Positions 34,824 through 45,508 of a DNA stretch of 64,000 bases are shown in pieces (the first letter of the stretch is position 1; each line of letters starts with the position of its first letter). Source of the DNA: Xylaria sp. FL1777 (taxonomy: Eukaryota; Ascomycota; Sordariomycetes; Xylariales; Xylariaceae); assembly GCA_022578965.1 (NCBI GenBank), contig MU400525.1:310001-374000 (forward strand), written 5' to 3'. A model generated the notes under the pieces. That model was not told where the DNA came from. It was given only the letters and a program-made list of their open reading frames with translations, and searched no databases. Made by a program: the position numbers and the translations under genes.

Positions 34824-37420
34824 ATGGCGGAGGTCGAAACCAACCCTCATCGAGGCGAACCATCAGATGTCGTGCGAGTCGCCCGTTCGCCGCGGCCGCC
34901 TCAACATGACGAACGCCCCCGACATATAGATGGAGGAGGCGACAGCTACAGGCCTTCGCGCGATCACAAAAGGGACCGGTCCGGCGATAGAGATGGAAAC
35001 CGTCGACCTCGCCAGCGCACGCCGCCAAAGCTCCCCACGGAGCAGGAGAAGCAGGCCGCCGCCAAAGCCGAATATGAGAAGCTCCTGAACATGCGTTCCG
35101 GCGGTGTCTATATCCCTCCCGCTAGATTGAGGGCGCTCCAAGCACAGATCACCGACAAGACGTCCGCGGAATACCAGCGCTTGGCGTGGGATAGCTTGAA
35201 AAAGTCCATCAATGGTTTGATCAATAAAGTCAATACCGCCAACATCAAACATATTGTGCCCGAAATGTTTTACGAAAACCTCATTCGAGGGAGAGGTAAG
35301 CCCCCTTTTCTTTTGTTATTCGCCGCAGACCCCAATTACTAACCATTTCTTCTTGCATAGGGCTGTTTTGTCGTAGTATAATGAAGGCGCAGGCCTCGTC
35401 GTTACCCTTTACACCAGTGCTAGCAGCGATGGCAGCGATCATAAATTCTAAACTGCCGCAGGTAGGCGAGCTTTTAGTGAAACGGCTGGTCATGCAATTC
35501 AGAAAGTCGTTCCGGCGGAATGATCGAGCGGTTGCGAGCTCATCAACAACCTTTTTAGCCCATCTAGCAAACCAGCAGGTGGTCCATGAAATGGTTGTTG
35601 CGCAAATATTGCTCTTATTACTACAAAAGCCAACTGATGACAGCGTCGAAATCGCCGTCGGCCTAATGAAGAGCATCGGGCAACACCTATCAGAGATGAA
35701 TCCGGCAATAGCGCGTGCGGTGTTCGACCAACTGCGTTCGATCTTGCACGAAGCTGACATAGACCGAAGGACTCAATACATGATCGAAGTGCTGTTTCAA
35801 ATTCGAAAAGACGGGTACTCGGATAGCCCCGCTATTAAGGAAGAGCTTGATCTTATCGAGGAAGAAGATCAAATAACCCATCGCATCGAGTTAGACGCAA
35901 ACATAGACGTGGAGGACGGTCTGAATGTCTTCAAGTTTGACCCTAATTGGGAAGAGAACGAGGCCGCATATAAGCGGCTAAGAGCTGAAATCCTTGGCGA
36001 GGGTAGCGACGAGGAGGATGACGAAGATGAAAGTTCAGAAGACGAAGAAGACGAAGAAGAAAAGGCCATAGAGATTAAGGACCAGACCAACACCGATCTC
36101 GTCAACTTAAGAAAAACCATCTATCTGACAATCATGTCATCCCTGGACCCCGAGGAAAGCGTTCACAAGCTGCTCAAGCTCAACCTGGCCGGACAGGATC
36201 ACGAATTGCCCTCCATGGTCATCGAATGCTGCGCCCAGGAAAAGACGTACACCAAATTCTTTGGGCTGATCGGAGAACGATTTGCCAAACTGAACAGATT
36301 ATGGACAGACCTATTTGAACAGGCATTCCAAAATAAGTACGAAACCATTCACCGCTACGATACAAATCAGTTGCGAAACATTGCAAGATTTTTTGGCCAT
36401 TTGTTTGGTTCGGACGCTATTGGCTGGCATTCACTAAGTGTCATCCACCTGAATGAGGACGAGACAACTTCCGCCAGCCGAATCTTCATTAAAATCCTGT
36501 TTCAGGAGATATCTGAAGAATTAGGGATGCCAAAATTGCAAGCCCGCATGAAGGATGAGACGATGCAGCCAAGCTTCGAGGGTCTCTTTCCGCGTGACAA
36601 CGCTCGCAATATCCGTTTCTCGATCAACTACTTCACAAGCATTGGAATGGGTGCATTGACTGAAGAGATGCGAGAATACCTGGCAAATATGCCGAAGCCG
36701 GCACTCCCTGCACCGGTTGCCAAAGACTCAGATACGGACTCTGTGTCTAGCTACTCTTCATATACCGGGTCATCGTACTCATCGCGATCTCGATCAAGGA
36801 CTCCACCGCGAAGAACGCTGGAGCGAGGTCGTTCATATTCACGAACACCGCGAGGAAAAGGGGCAGCGAGGTCATACAGTCGAAGTATGTCGCGCTCACG
36901 GTCCCGTTCATATAGCTTATCACGCAGTCCTCCACGGCGCCGTCAAGAATCATATACACGGAGCCCGCTCCGGCGCGCTAGGCCACAACCGCCTGCCCGA
37001 AGCATTTCTCGCTCCCGTTCGCGATCTCGGTCTTATAGCTCATCAAGAAGCCTCCCTCCGCGGCGAGATAAGCGTTCCGCAAGCCCTCCTCGACGAGGTC
37101 GACGTGATTCTAGCTATTCCAGAAATGAGTCTCGCAGTCCACCGCCACGAGTTAGACGAAATTCTAGCTCTCCAAGATACAGATCACGCAGTCCACTTCC
37201 TCGAGGCGCCGCCAAACACCGATCTGTGAGCCGAGGGCGTAGTTACACACGGTCCCAGTCTCGCCCACGCTCACGCTCATTCACACAATCGCGCAGTCGT
37301 AGCCGCACTCCCGCTCGCAATGACCGTAGTCCGACCCCCCGGCGTACTAGGCCAAAACGAGATTCATCACATTCTGTTAGCCCACCCCGAAAGAGGACAA
37401 GGTATAATGATCGTGATTAG
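34824..37420 (+). CDS. CWC22: Pre-mRNA splicing factor Cwc22
   Basis: Spliced model: 34824-35295 and 35361-37420 (843 aa, phase 1). The N-terminal ~85 residues are charged and disordered. A MIF4G domain follows at ~115-310 ([54 protein letters not shown] helices). After it come an acidic linker of Glu/Asp/Ser (~372-392) and an MA3 domain at ~400-515 ([40 protein letters not shown]). The C-terminal ~215 residues are an RS-rich tail. In yeast and man Cwc22 joins the activated spliceosome next to Prp2. In man it also delivers eIF4A3 to exon junctions. The RS tail, absent from the yeast protein, suggests the metazoan-like form. The ATG at 34824 opens [13 protein letters not shown]; a more upstream start is not seen. 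Confidence 0.94.
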
Positions 37421-38172
37421 AATTATCGCAGAACAGGGGGCTATCTAGTGTATATTTGTAAGTAATGGGATATTCAGCACTGAGAGATATGGTCTTGCTT
37501 AAGTTGTATTCCATTGGGAAAAACGGGGTGGTCTCGAGCCTAAGCATCGAGAATTACTGCAGTCAGTATCAAGGACAGATTGTTTGTACTCTATCGATAC
37601 CTAGGAGGCTTGAATTCACGTAATAGGATTGTGAACATCACAAATTAAGATTCTAGGATGCTACCCCATTCTTGTACACTTTGCCTAATCTTGAGGAAGA
37701 TTCCTGGGGCTTGCAAGGTTAAAAGACTGTGATGAGTCTTTCGTCTGGTTGTCAAGTATGAATGCGTCGACCCGCGTCAGAGGCTTATTTTAATAAACAT
37801 GGGATACAGGCGCACATAGTGATTTAGGTAGATTTCCGAAATCGATAAATCAAAGGTATGGTGCGTTGTTTTCCCTTCAATTGCGTCTCCCCAGTAAAAC
37901 AGGCTAGATTCAGCACGGGTGCCTATATATATAGTTATAGTTATCTTATTCTATTTCGTCTTCTCATTTCACTGACGTCACTAACACCACCCAGGGTTCT
38001 CTTGGACCCCATCTTGTGTAGTACATAGTATACAAGTCGGAATCCGATTCATACCTCCTAGCATATACGTACCTGAGTAAGATATGTATGTAGCCTAACA
38101 AATATCACACCACTTGAAGACACATAAACACACGTACACGTACAACAACACATCACACACTAGAAGACGGAC
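37421..38172. other. Intergenic, promoter of the 38173 gene
   Basis: No gene-like frame. TATATATATAG at 37924-37934 and a perfect CRE palindrome at 37973-37980 are the only notable words. Confidence 0.5.
37973..37980. promoter_or_regulatory. Perfect CRE palindrome TGACGTCA
   Basis: The 8-base cAMP-response-element consensus occurs about 190 bases before the start of the second SnoaL-like gene, with a TATA-like run ~40 bases further upstream. Fungal bZIP factors of the ATF/CREB group bind this word. Action on this gene is inferred from position. Confidence 0.45.
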
Positions 38173-38760
38173 ATGCCGGGTCTCACGCGCGCGGAACTCC
38201 TGGCGGCCGCGACGGCCTTCTGCGATAGCTTCGCGCAGAAGAAGCCGCTCGAGGAGATCCTGTCGCACTTTGCCTCTGCCTGTGCCTCTACCTGTGCCTC
38301 TGCCTCGCACGCCGACGCCGTCGTCGTCGTCCACGAACACGGCCTGCCGCAGTTGGCGCCGTTCCTCGGACGGGATTTCTGCGGGCTCGACGGGGCCAGG
38401 ACGTACTTTGAGATTGTGGCGAGCTGTCTGAGTTACGAGGATATGCGGTTTGTGGAGTTCGTTGCTGATACTGCTTCTTCGGACCAGGGGGGGAAGCAGG
38501 GAGATGTTAGTGGGGTAGGGGTTGAAAGGGGAGAGGGAGAGGGAGAGGGAGAGGGAAAGAAGGGAGGAGGAGGAGGAGGAGGAGGAGGAGGGAAAGTCGT
38601 GGTGCGAGGGATGGCTAGGTTCACGTGGACGGAGACGGGTCACAGCTGGGACGAGACGTTTGTTTACGTGCTTCGCTTCGATGCTCGCGCTAAGCTGACG
38701 CGGTATGAGATCTGGGCTGACTCTGGAGCTGCGTATCTCGCGAGACGGGGTGAGCTGTGA
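38173..38760 (+). CDS. SnoaL-like (NTF2-fold) protein with low-complexity insert
   Basis: Single-exon frame of 195 aa. The first helix (LTRAELLAAATAFCDSFAQK), the HFASACASTCASASHADAVV strand region with a Cys/Ala/Ser repeat, HGLPQLAPFLGRDFCGLDGA and YFEIVASCLSYEDMRFVEF fit the first half of a SnoaL/NTF2 fold. The second half resumes at VVVRGMARFTWTETGHSWDE, then FVYVLRFDARAKLTRYEIWAD. Between them sits an insert of GEGEGEG and a run of 10 Gly, encoded by GAGAGGGAGAGG and GGA repeats, which is probably length-variable. The function is unknown. It lies on the same strand as the FAD monooxygenase and the membrane protein downstream, and small SnoaL-fold proteins often sit in fungal natural-product clusters. 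A CRE word lies ~190 bases upstream. Confidence 0.85.
   Translation: MPGLTRAELLAAATAFCDSFAQKKPLEEILSHFASACASTCASASHADAVVVVHEHGLPQLAPFLGRDFCGLDGARTYFEIVASCLSYEDMRFVEFVADTASSDQGGKQGDVSGVGVERGEGEGEGEGKKGGGGGGGGGGKVVVRGMARFTWTETGHSWDETFVYVLRFDARAKLTRYEIWADSGAAYLARRGEL
38525..38592. repeat. GAGAGG and GGA repeat inside a coding region
   Basis: Tandem GGGAGA hexamers followed by about seven GGA triplets encode a Glu/Gly run and then poly-Gly inside the SnoaL-like protein. Confidence 0.8.
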
Positions 38761-40379
38761 AGTAAGTTCCTGGGAAACGCGAAAGGGGCGTGGAACTTTT
38801 CCTGGGACGGGAACGGATGAGGGTTTGACCGGCTGTTAGGGGGAGGGAGGATAGCGTTGTATAATGAATCATGACTCTGGGGTAGGTCCAGAGCTATTTA
38901 TGATAGGCGGGTATTGTTTTAGACTTCATTACTACTACTTACTACGACACATCTTTTCAATCGCCTAAGTGCACTTGTATAAGGAAGGGGCGTAGAAGTT
39001 GGAATTGCTTGAAACGGCCAGCGCGAGGTTCTTCATAAGTTGTCCGGGTTGATTACGAAATTTGGTAGATAGGATAAACTGTGTTAATACCTATGTCTTC
39101 TAAAGATGCCTACTGACAAGACAAGGGCTATCATTTTTAATCGCTACTTGTTGTTCACGATGCTGATCAATACAACTACCAATACCTATTAAGAGATCCA
39201 ATGAGTTGGATCAAGTCTACAATACAGCGCAAGGTTGAGTTTATATTCATTCTGGAACAGTCATTGCACATCCGCTATTTATCAATAAGCTTAATTTATC
39301 CTTCCTTGGCAAGTATGCGCCAAGGTTATCTAGGCCTTATAGTATCATGGAGTAACAGGCAGAGCGTTGTAGATCGCTCGGAAGCGGAACTGTCCTCTTA
39401 TTTCCCAACGAGTATTTTCTTCAACATGAGAAGTATCTTTCGTATCCAACGATCGTATCTGTATCTCTCGTGTAATGTTCCTTTACACATAGAGCCGTCA
39501 TACCTAACGCCGAGCTGAGTGATTTTACTGACGACCCCTTGTAACCAATCCTCTAGAGTTGTCCGGCAGGATCTATTCTAGAAGTAGGATTCTAACGCAT
39601 GTTGGTGGTTTAGTCGAGGGTTGCAGGATACCACTTCGTACTGGGTAATATCAAAATAGCCAGCCCTCATACCCGGCAGGCAATTCACTTGGCAAACAAA
39701 ACCGGTATATCGCGAGTTATGGACTCCCGAAACGGCGAACATAGATTCCGTGTCCGACAACGAAAACGACCATTTGAACTCGCAAATTAACATACGTGTG
39801 GCTCGGGGTGGGGTAGGACCGGGGGCATAGGGGAAGAAGATGACAAATGAGGTTTGCCATATTGAGTAGTATGCCTGATCAGTGAGTGTGCATGTAGTGA
39901 GCTCCGTCTCCGCGTGGGACGGCATCCATTCGGAAGGCGTTTCCTCGGCCGACGACAGCCTCCGAAAGCATCTACGTCTACACCGAGCCGAGAGAAAAGA
40001 TTGGGGGAATCATGTGTTTACGAACAAGGCCCTCCCCCTGCCTGTATTCCTATTCGAGGTGGCTAATAAAAGAGGGTCGATAAGAGGGTCACAGCGGTGC
40101 TGTCATTCATCAGAAGTCCGCAAACTCTATCCTGCGACCTCAAGTCTGACCTGGTCCATGAAGCAAATCAGCGGCTCAGCACGGGCACAGAACGCGGTGA
40201 TATCGGAGGTATGTTGAGAGAGGGGGGTTGGGAGGTGCATCATCGACCAGGTAGCAAGAATGTATAAATAAGAAGACAAGTATCTTCATAGAATCGCAAC
40301 ACGTAGAATAGCAAATGATATTGTGTCTTGTCCGAGAAAACTCCAAGAAATCCCCGCCCAAGTCAAAAGTCCCTCAGAG
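38761..40379. other. Intergenic, no gene seen
   Basis: A 1.6-kb interval between the SnoaL-like gene and the monooxygenase. Frames of up to 115 codons on both strands look random. The last 120 bases are the likely leader of the monooxygenase gene. Confidence 0.55.
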
Positions 40380-41978
40380 ATGAAGGTTATCGTAGTTGGC
40401 GCTGGCATTGGCGGCCTTGGGGCGGCTATTGCCTTGAATCAAGCTGGGCACGATGTTGAGGTAAACTACTACTCCTTTCTACATGCCCCTTCAAGTTAGC
40501 AAAGGGATACACAATATAGGACGATGTACTAACAGCAATTAGGTTTACGAAAGCTCAGGGTTCCTCAACGAGGTAGGCGCGGCTATTCACCTCGCTCCCA
40601 ACGCGACCCGCGTGCTGAAAACCTGGGACCTTGACTTTGAGAGCCTGTCAGCCGTCAACTGCGAGGCTATACAATTTTACACTGCGAATGCCGAGCACCC
40701 CGAGACGATAGTAGTGAGTACTCCCGGGAGTTCTCTTCTCTTCCAAGCATGGAGGCGGGTGCCATGCTGATACGCATACCTCGACAGACTATGAAAATGG
40801 GTCAAGAAAAACTGGGCATCACAGAGCCCTGGCTACTGGTCCATCGCGTCGATCTTCACAATAGCCTTAGAGCCCTCGCCGAGAAGGGGTTCCAGGGCCG
40901 ATCAGTGAAGATTCACTTGAATTCCAAGGTCGAGTCGGTAGTAAGTACTCCCAGGGCACCTCCGACCTTGTCAATGTCATTTCTGACTTATACCCGGTAT
41001 AGACTGCAGAGACGGGAGAAGTCCATTTCCAAGATGGACGCACCGTCCAGGGTGACTTGGTAGTGGGAGCTGATGGCGTACACGTAAGTACCAGGCACCC
41101 CCTCTATTCGATGTCGCACCCCCTTCTAAAACTCGGCTACAGACGCGAACCGTCACGGCCATACTCAGCAACGGCAGAGACATAGTGGCTACCGGCCAGA
41201 AAGTCTTCCGTTTCCTCGTGCCTACCGAGAAAGCTATGGCCAACCCGATAGTAAAGGCCTTCGTGGAAAAGCTTGGCCTGAACAAAACCAGCGGGATTGG
41301 ATCAGGGCGCGGACGCATGGTCATATACCCCTGTCGCTCCGGCACCCTTCTCAACTGTGCTGTCCTCACACATTTCGGTGACTTCGCGGGACCCGATGCG
41401 TCCTGGCACAATGCAGGGAAACAGGAGGATCTCATGGCAAGCGTGGAGGGATATGCCGAGGGCGTCCGAGAAATTTGCAGCATGGCAGAAGATCTCAAGC
41501 TCTGGAGTCTCGCGACGCGCGACCCTCCGCCGACATACGTCAAGGGGAAGCTCGCCCTCTTAGGCGACGCCGCACATCCGATGCTTCCTCGTAAGTTCTC
41601 TCTCCCTCCCTCCCTCTCTTTCTCTCTCTCTCTTCAGATCTCCCGGGTGCTAAACCCAGAACAGACCAAGGACAAGGCGGTGCGCAGGCCATCGAAGACG
41701 CCGCCACGCTCGGGGCGCTGTTCGCGGCGGACACGCCGCCCGAGCAGGTCAGCGACTTGCTGAACATCTACAACGAGGTCCGCTACGACCACACGGTGAC
41801 CATCTGCATCACGTCCCGCGTCGACCAGAGGACCGGCGGCGACATGCTCGATGTCCTGCGGAAGTTCTTGCCCCACGCGACTAAGGCCCCCAACATGGCT
41901 CTCCTGGCCTGGGATTCGTACCCGGTTCGGGAAGTAGAGCGTCGGCTCGCCCTACGACGTGGCCAGACAGTAATGTAA
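40380..41978 (+). CDS. FAD-dependent monooxygenase (salicylate-hydroxylase-like)
   Basis: Spliced model: 40380-40460, 40543-40713, 40788-40940, 41003-41083, 41143-41590, 41665-41978 (415 aa, first four junctions phase 0). The N-terminal Rossmann GxGxxG is G7, G9, G12 in VVGAGIGGLGAAIAL. The DG motif is D159-G160 in VGADGVH. The GD motif is G303-D304 in ALLGDAAHPMLPHQGQGGAQ, split by the last intron. This is the class A flavoprotein aromatic hydroxylase layout, using FAD and NAD(P)H to hydroxylate a phenolic or other ring. The substrate cannot be read from sequence. No C-terminal membrane helices are present, unlike the Pyr5/PaxM epoxidases. The 415-aa length is normal for this group. It lies in tandem with a SnoaL-like gene upstream and a polytopic membrane protein downstream, suggesting a small metabolic cluster. 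Confidence 0.9.
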
Positions 41979-42651
41979 GAAATATTTCGATGGAGGGGAA
42001 GTATAAAATGGACGTGTTGTTGGAATGGAGCGAGAGAGTTACTTGTTTGTGATTTGTACGTTGCTTATAGATAAATGTAGTATAGTATAGACACTTGCCT
42101 CGGTTGACTTACGTAAGCATCTGGTTACACAAGAATTGTAAGGACTGTAAGTAATTGCTATTTTTTTTAAAAAAAAAAGACGGGTAGAAAAAAGAAAAAA
42201 AAAAGAAAAAAAAAGTACACTGTACATTGTACTTTAGAATTAGAATATGAGACCAACAAGGGCTTTTGGGCTCTTGGCAGGCTGTTGGTAACGGGTAACG
42301 GCGCACATTGATACCTAGAAGAGTTAAACCCCACTCAGGATCTTATCTATCTAGGGAGACGTTAGCATCGCCTGATTATCACACAAAGAGAGACCAGACC
42401 GGCTCTACATGTACATCAACCTTCGTCCTCCCTTTTCTTCTTCTCTCTTTTCACTTCATTCTTCAAGTCCGATTGATCGCGAGGTCAATTCATGAAATAA
42501 GAGAAATTGGGTCACCATGGTAAGCGGCAATTGTTCATTACTAACTCATTTATATGTCTATCTGTCTATCTCCCCTGGCAGTTCCCTATGAAGTAAAACC
42601 CCAAACAAGCAAGCAAGCAAAACTGATATAAAAACCACACAGGCGTTCGAC
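41979..42651. other. Intergenic before the membrane-protein gene
   Basis: Contains T8A10 at 42161-42178 followed by an A-rich run to 42214. At 42517-42519 an ATG in a strong context (TCACCATGG) is followed at once by a GTAAGC donor; it may be the real start of the next gene. Confidence 0.5.
42161..42214. repeat. T8A10 inverted homopolymer plus A-rich run
   Basis: Eight T then ten A residues form a self-complementary tract. A second A-rich run interrupted by single G residues follows. It lies ~180-240 bases after the monooxygenase stop codon and may be 3'-UTR or terminator-proximal DNA. Confidence 0.65.
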
Positions 42652-43917
42652 ATGAAATATGTCCTGGTGCCGCTCTTCATCGGCGCCTCGCTGTTCGGCT
42701 TCCGCGCCACCATCGTCACGATGCTAGGCAACGGGCTAGGCGACGTGCTGTCGGCCGTCAGCTCGGGCGCCACGGCGTCGCTGCGGGGGGCGCCGGCGCC
42801 CTTCCTGGCCTCGTACACGGGCGTGGCCGCGGTCGACAAGCAGCTCGGCGGCATGGTGGGGTTCTTCTCGGCCGTCATCGACGGCGACGTGTCCTGGGAC
42901 GTGACGCTGTTCTACGCGTGGGGCATGGCGCAGTTCGCCGCCGGCTGGACGGTGCTGGTGCTCGAGGCCAAGCGCGTCGGCAACCGCGGCAGGCTGGTGT
43001 CGTGGATCGGCACCGTCGGCGTGCTGTTCCAGAACCTGACGTGGACCTTCACCATCCCGCTGTACCTCGCGCTGCACCTGCTCACGTCGCCCACGGCGCG
43101 GCTCCCGCGCGGCGGCGACGGCCCCGCCGCCCGCCGCGCCCTCTTCGTCTACCTCTGGGACCTCGCGCTGCTGCCCATGGCCGTGACGCTGACCTTCATC
43201 GTGCCCGCCGTGGTCATGAGCATGCCGCGCCTCTTCGCCCAGTCCCCCGCCACCCACTACGCCTGGATCGCCCTGTGGCAGCCGTTCCCGGCGCTGACGG
43301 TGCTCGCGCTCGGCTTCCTGCACTACGGGTGCTACTACGCGCTCGGCAGCCTCGGCCCCGTCGACGAGGCCAACGAGCCCACGACGCACGGCCGCGGCTA
43401 CATGGTGGCCGTGCGCGGCGTCTACGAGTTCGCCCTCGCCCTCTGCGCCACCACGCACCTGCCCGTCGTGCTGCTGACGCTGATGCCCGCCGCCGGCCGC
43501 GAGTTCCTAAGCCACGCGTTCCCCCACTACGCGCCCGTGTTCCGCAGCCTGTCCTTCGCCGAGACCTTCGTCCCGCGCCCCTGGTACGCGCCGCCGAGCG
43601 TCGACCCGGCGACGTACGCGTCCGGCGACCTCGCCGTCCTCGCCCAGCACTTCCTGCACTACGACTTCTACGTCGGCACCGCCCCGCTACTGCTCTGGGC
43701 CATGTACCTCCACCAGCGGACGGTCAAGGAGCCCGGCCTCGGCAGGATGCTCCGCACCATGGGCTTCTGGTTCCTCATTGGCGGGCCGGCGGCGGCCGCC
43801 GTCGTCCTCAACTGGGAGCGGGACGCGGTCACGGAGGAGGGCGAGGAGGAGCTCAGGAAGAAGATCGAGCTGGAGCTGCAGAAGAGGAAGGATCCAGAGA
43901 CCAGGAAGACGCAGTAG
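42652..43917 (+). CDS. GC-rich polytopic membrane protein, possibly a terpene-cyclase-like family
   Basis: A 421-aa frame with ~8 hydrophobic segments (e.g. VLVPLFIGASLFGF, AQFAAGWTVLVLE, WTFTIPLYLALHLLTSP, ALLPMAVTLTFIVPAVVMSM, LVLGFLHYG-like, YEFALALCATTHLPVVLLTL, GFWFLIGGPAAAAVVL) and a charged helical tail. The words NLTWTFTIPLYLALHLLTSP and WIALWQPFPALTVLALG recall membrane proteins coded beside fungal polyketide or terpenoid genes, some of which are cyclases. That is inference, and no catalytic residues are assigned. Third codon positions are almost all G or C, unlike its neighbours, so long shadow frames appear on both strands. A likely alternative start is ATG 42517-42519 spliced to 42643, adding MAFD ahead of this Met. 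The conservative start is given. Confidence 0.8.
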   Translation: MKYVLVPLFIGASLFGFRATIVTMLGNGLGDVLSAVSSGATASLRGAPAPFLASYTGVAAVDKQLGGMVGFFSAVIDGDVSWDVTLFYAWGMAQFAAGWTVLVLEAKRVGNRGRLVSWIGTVGVLFQNLTWTFTIPLYLALHLLTSPTARLPRGGDGPAARRALFVYLWDLALLPMAVTLTFIVPAVVMSMPRLFAQSPATHYAWIALWQPFPALTVLALGFLHYGCYYALGSLGPVDEANEPTTHGRGYMVAVRGVYEFALALCATTHLPVVLLTLMPAAGREFLSHAFPHYAPVFRSLSFAETFVPRPWYAPPSVDPATYASGDLAVLAQHFLHYDFYVGTAPLLLWAMYLHQRTVKEPGLGRMLRTMGFWFLIGGPAAAAVVLNWERDAVTEEGEEELRKKIELELQKRKDPETRKTQ

Positions 43918-45508
43918 GGGCTGTGACAGGGATGAAGGGCCGCTCGGGGACAACGGGGAACGAGAATCCAAGGCAAGGAGAGATTTGGGGGGCTATCGTG
44001 AGGCGTCGCGTGGTTGGTTGGTTAGATCGGCCGGGGAGGATCGCTCTGTACACTGCCTACAGTACACTAATACCGGAGATTTATGCAGCCAGGGTATTAC
44101 CGATTGACGGATTTTGTTCCATGCTGGAGATATTGCCAGGTCGAGTGGAACGGTCTCGGCTCCACGACTGCCGGGCTGAAGTAGCAGTAGCAGTAGCAGT
44201 AGCATTATTGGGGAGCATCCCGCGTGCGTCATACGTGGACAGATATATCATCATCATCATCCTCGGCGCTTAAGATAACGTATGCGGCCGAATGACTATT
44301 TGCTGATCCCATTTCGGCAGGCTTACACAGTTGCCGTACTTGATTGAGATGACTTGGCTTCTTAACTAGGTAGGTAGATAGGTAGCTGCAAGATCCGCTC
44401 CGCAGAAAGAAGAAAGAGATGGGGCATGTGTGTACGCATACGCAGGTATTTTATTCTATACTATACATGAAACAGGGCTGGCCTTGTTCTACGCAGAGCG
44501 AGATAAGCGATACTACGTAGTAGCAATAATGGAGACCCTCCTCCCTCTTCCATGACGGACTGACTGACTATATCATCCCATTCCTTTGGCAGGCCGCGGG
44601 AGGAATCCCGTTGTGACGTGCATTGGGCGGAACCAAACGCGTCTGTGATGGGGTCGATATTGCTCTGATGATGTGTCACTAATATGGGAATGAATGTATG
44701 AAGCAGCAGGATCTTAGAAGTATCCCGTGAAAGCCAACTCACGTAGCCAGTGAGTGTATTAGCTCGGTCTCATTCAGAAGATGTTTGTCTATTTCCCTTA
44801 TACTTCGACCTGATAGCTAACGTAAGGCACGATCATATCCAAGACCTAAAGCCCTAAAGCTTTGCGAGGAAGGATCCTAAATCACCAAAGTATCTTGTAC
44901 GTACACCGCCAATGTATAAACCAAACCACCATTTTCCACCGGTGTGTCCCCATCAAACGGGCTTAAGGTACCTCTCATCTAGGCTCGACGACCGTCTTCA
45001 AGGGCGGAACACGGCTCATAGAATTCAGGGGGTCTCGTCTCGTTAACCAGTTCCTCTTCTACCGATTGGTAGAAATTAAAAGTGCTTCGCTGTACATCTT
45101 GTTCTGGCCTCCAGGAATATGGTCTAGACCGCTAGCCACACATGCCCTTCCTGGAGAGGCGTATGTGATGAGCATCATGAATGGCCGCCTCTAGCCCTGC
45201 CGTAAGCTGACCGTATATTGTAGCCCTACGCCAGAGACACTGCCGGGTCTATTGCGTGCTTGAAACAACAACAATATGCAGCGTCGTATGCCGGTACGTG
45301 GCCGAGTATTTTGGGAAGTGGACAGTTGAGATAATGTCCGAATGAGGAACTTTACTTCTACTGTGCCCCTATTAATTCCGCCTTTTGGTTATTTATCTTC
45401 TCCACTACGAGGTCGGGACCACAATTACTAGGCATAAGAACGTATGAAACGCAGATGTATAGATGGATTTTTCTTTTAAATTACACTCTCGATAGGTGTT
45501 GTCTAGAT
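43918..45508. other. Intergenic, no gene seen
   Basis: 3' flanks of two converging genes. A (GTAGCA)n repeat lies at 44181-44204, an ATC repeat near 44249, and GGTA words at 44368-44388. Frames up to 93 codons look random. Confidence 0.55.
44181..44204. repeat. (GTAGCA)n tandem repeat
   Basis: Four head-to-tail GTAGCA units in intergenic DNA. Confidence 0.75.

Noticed and set aside
42918..44273. 451-codon plus-strand frame and 240-codon minus-strand frame (42736-43458) over the membrane-protein gene
   Set aside because: Both are Arg/Ala/Gly/His-rich shadows produced by the extreme third-position GC of the real gene.
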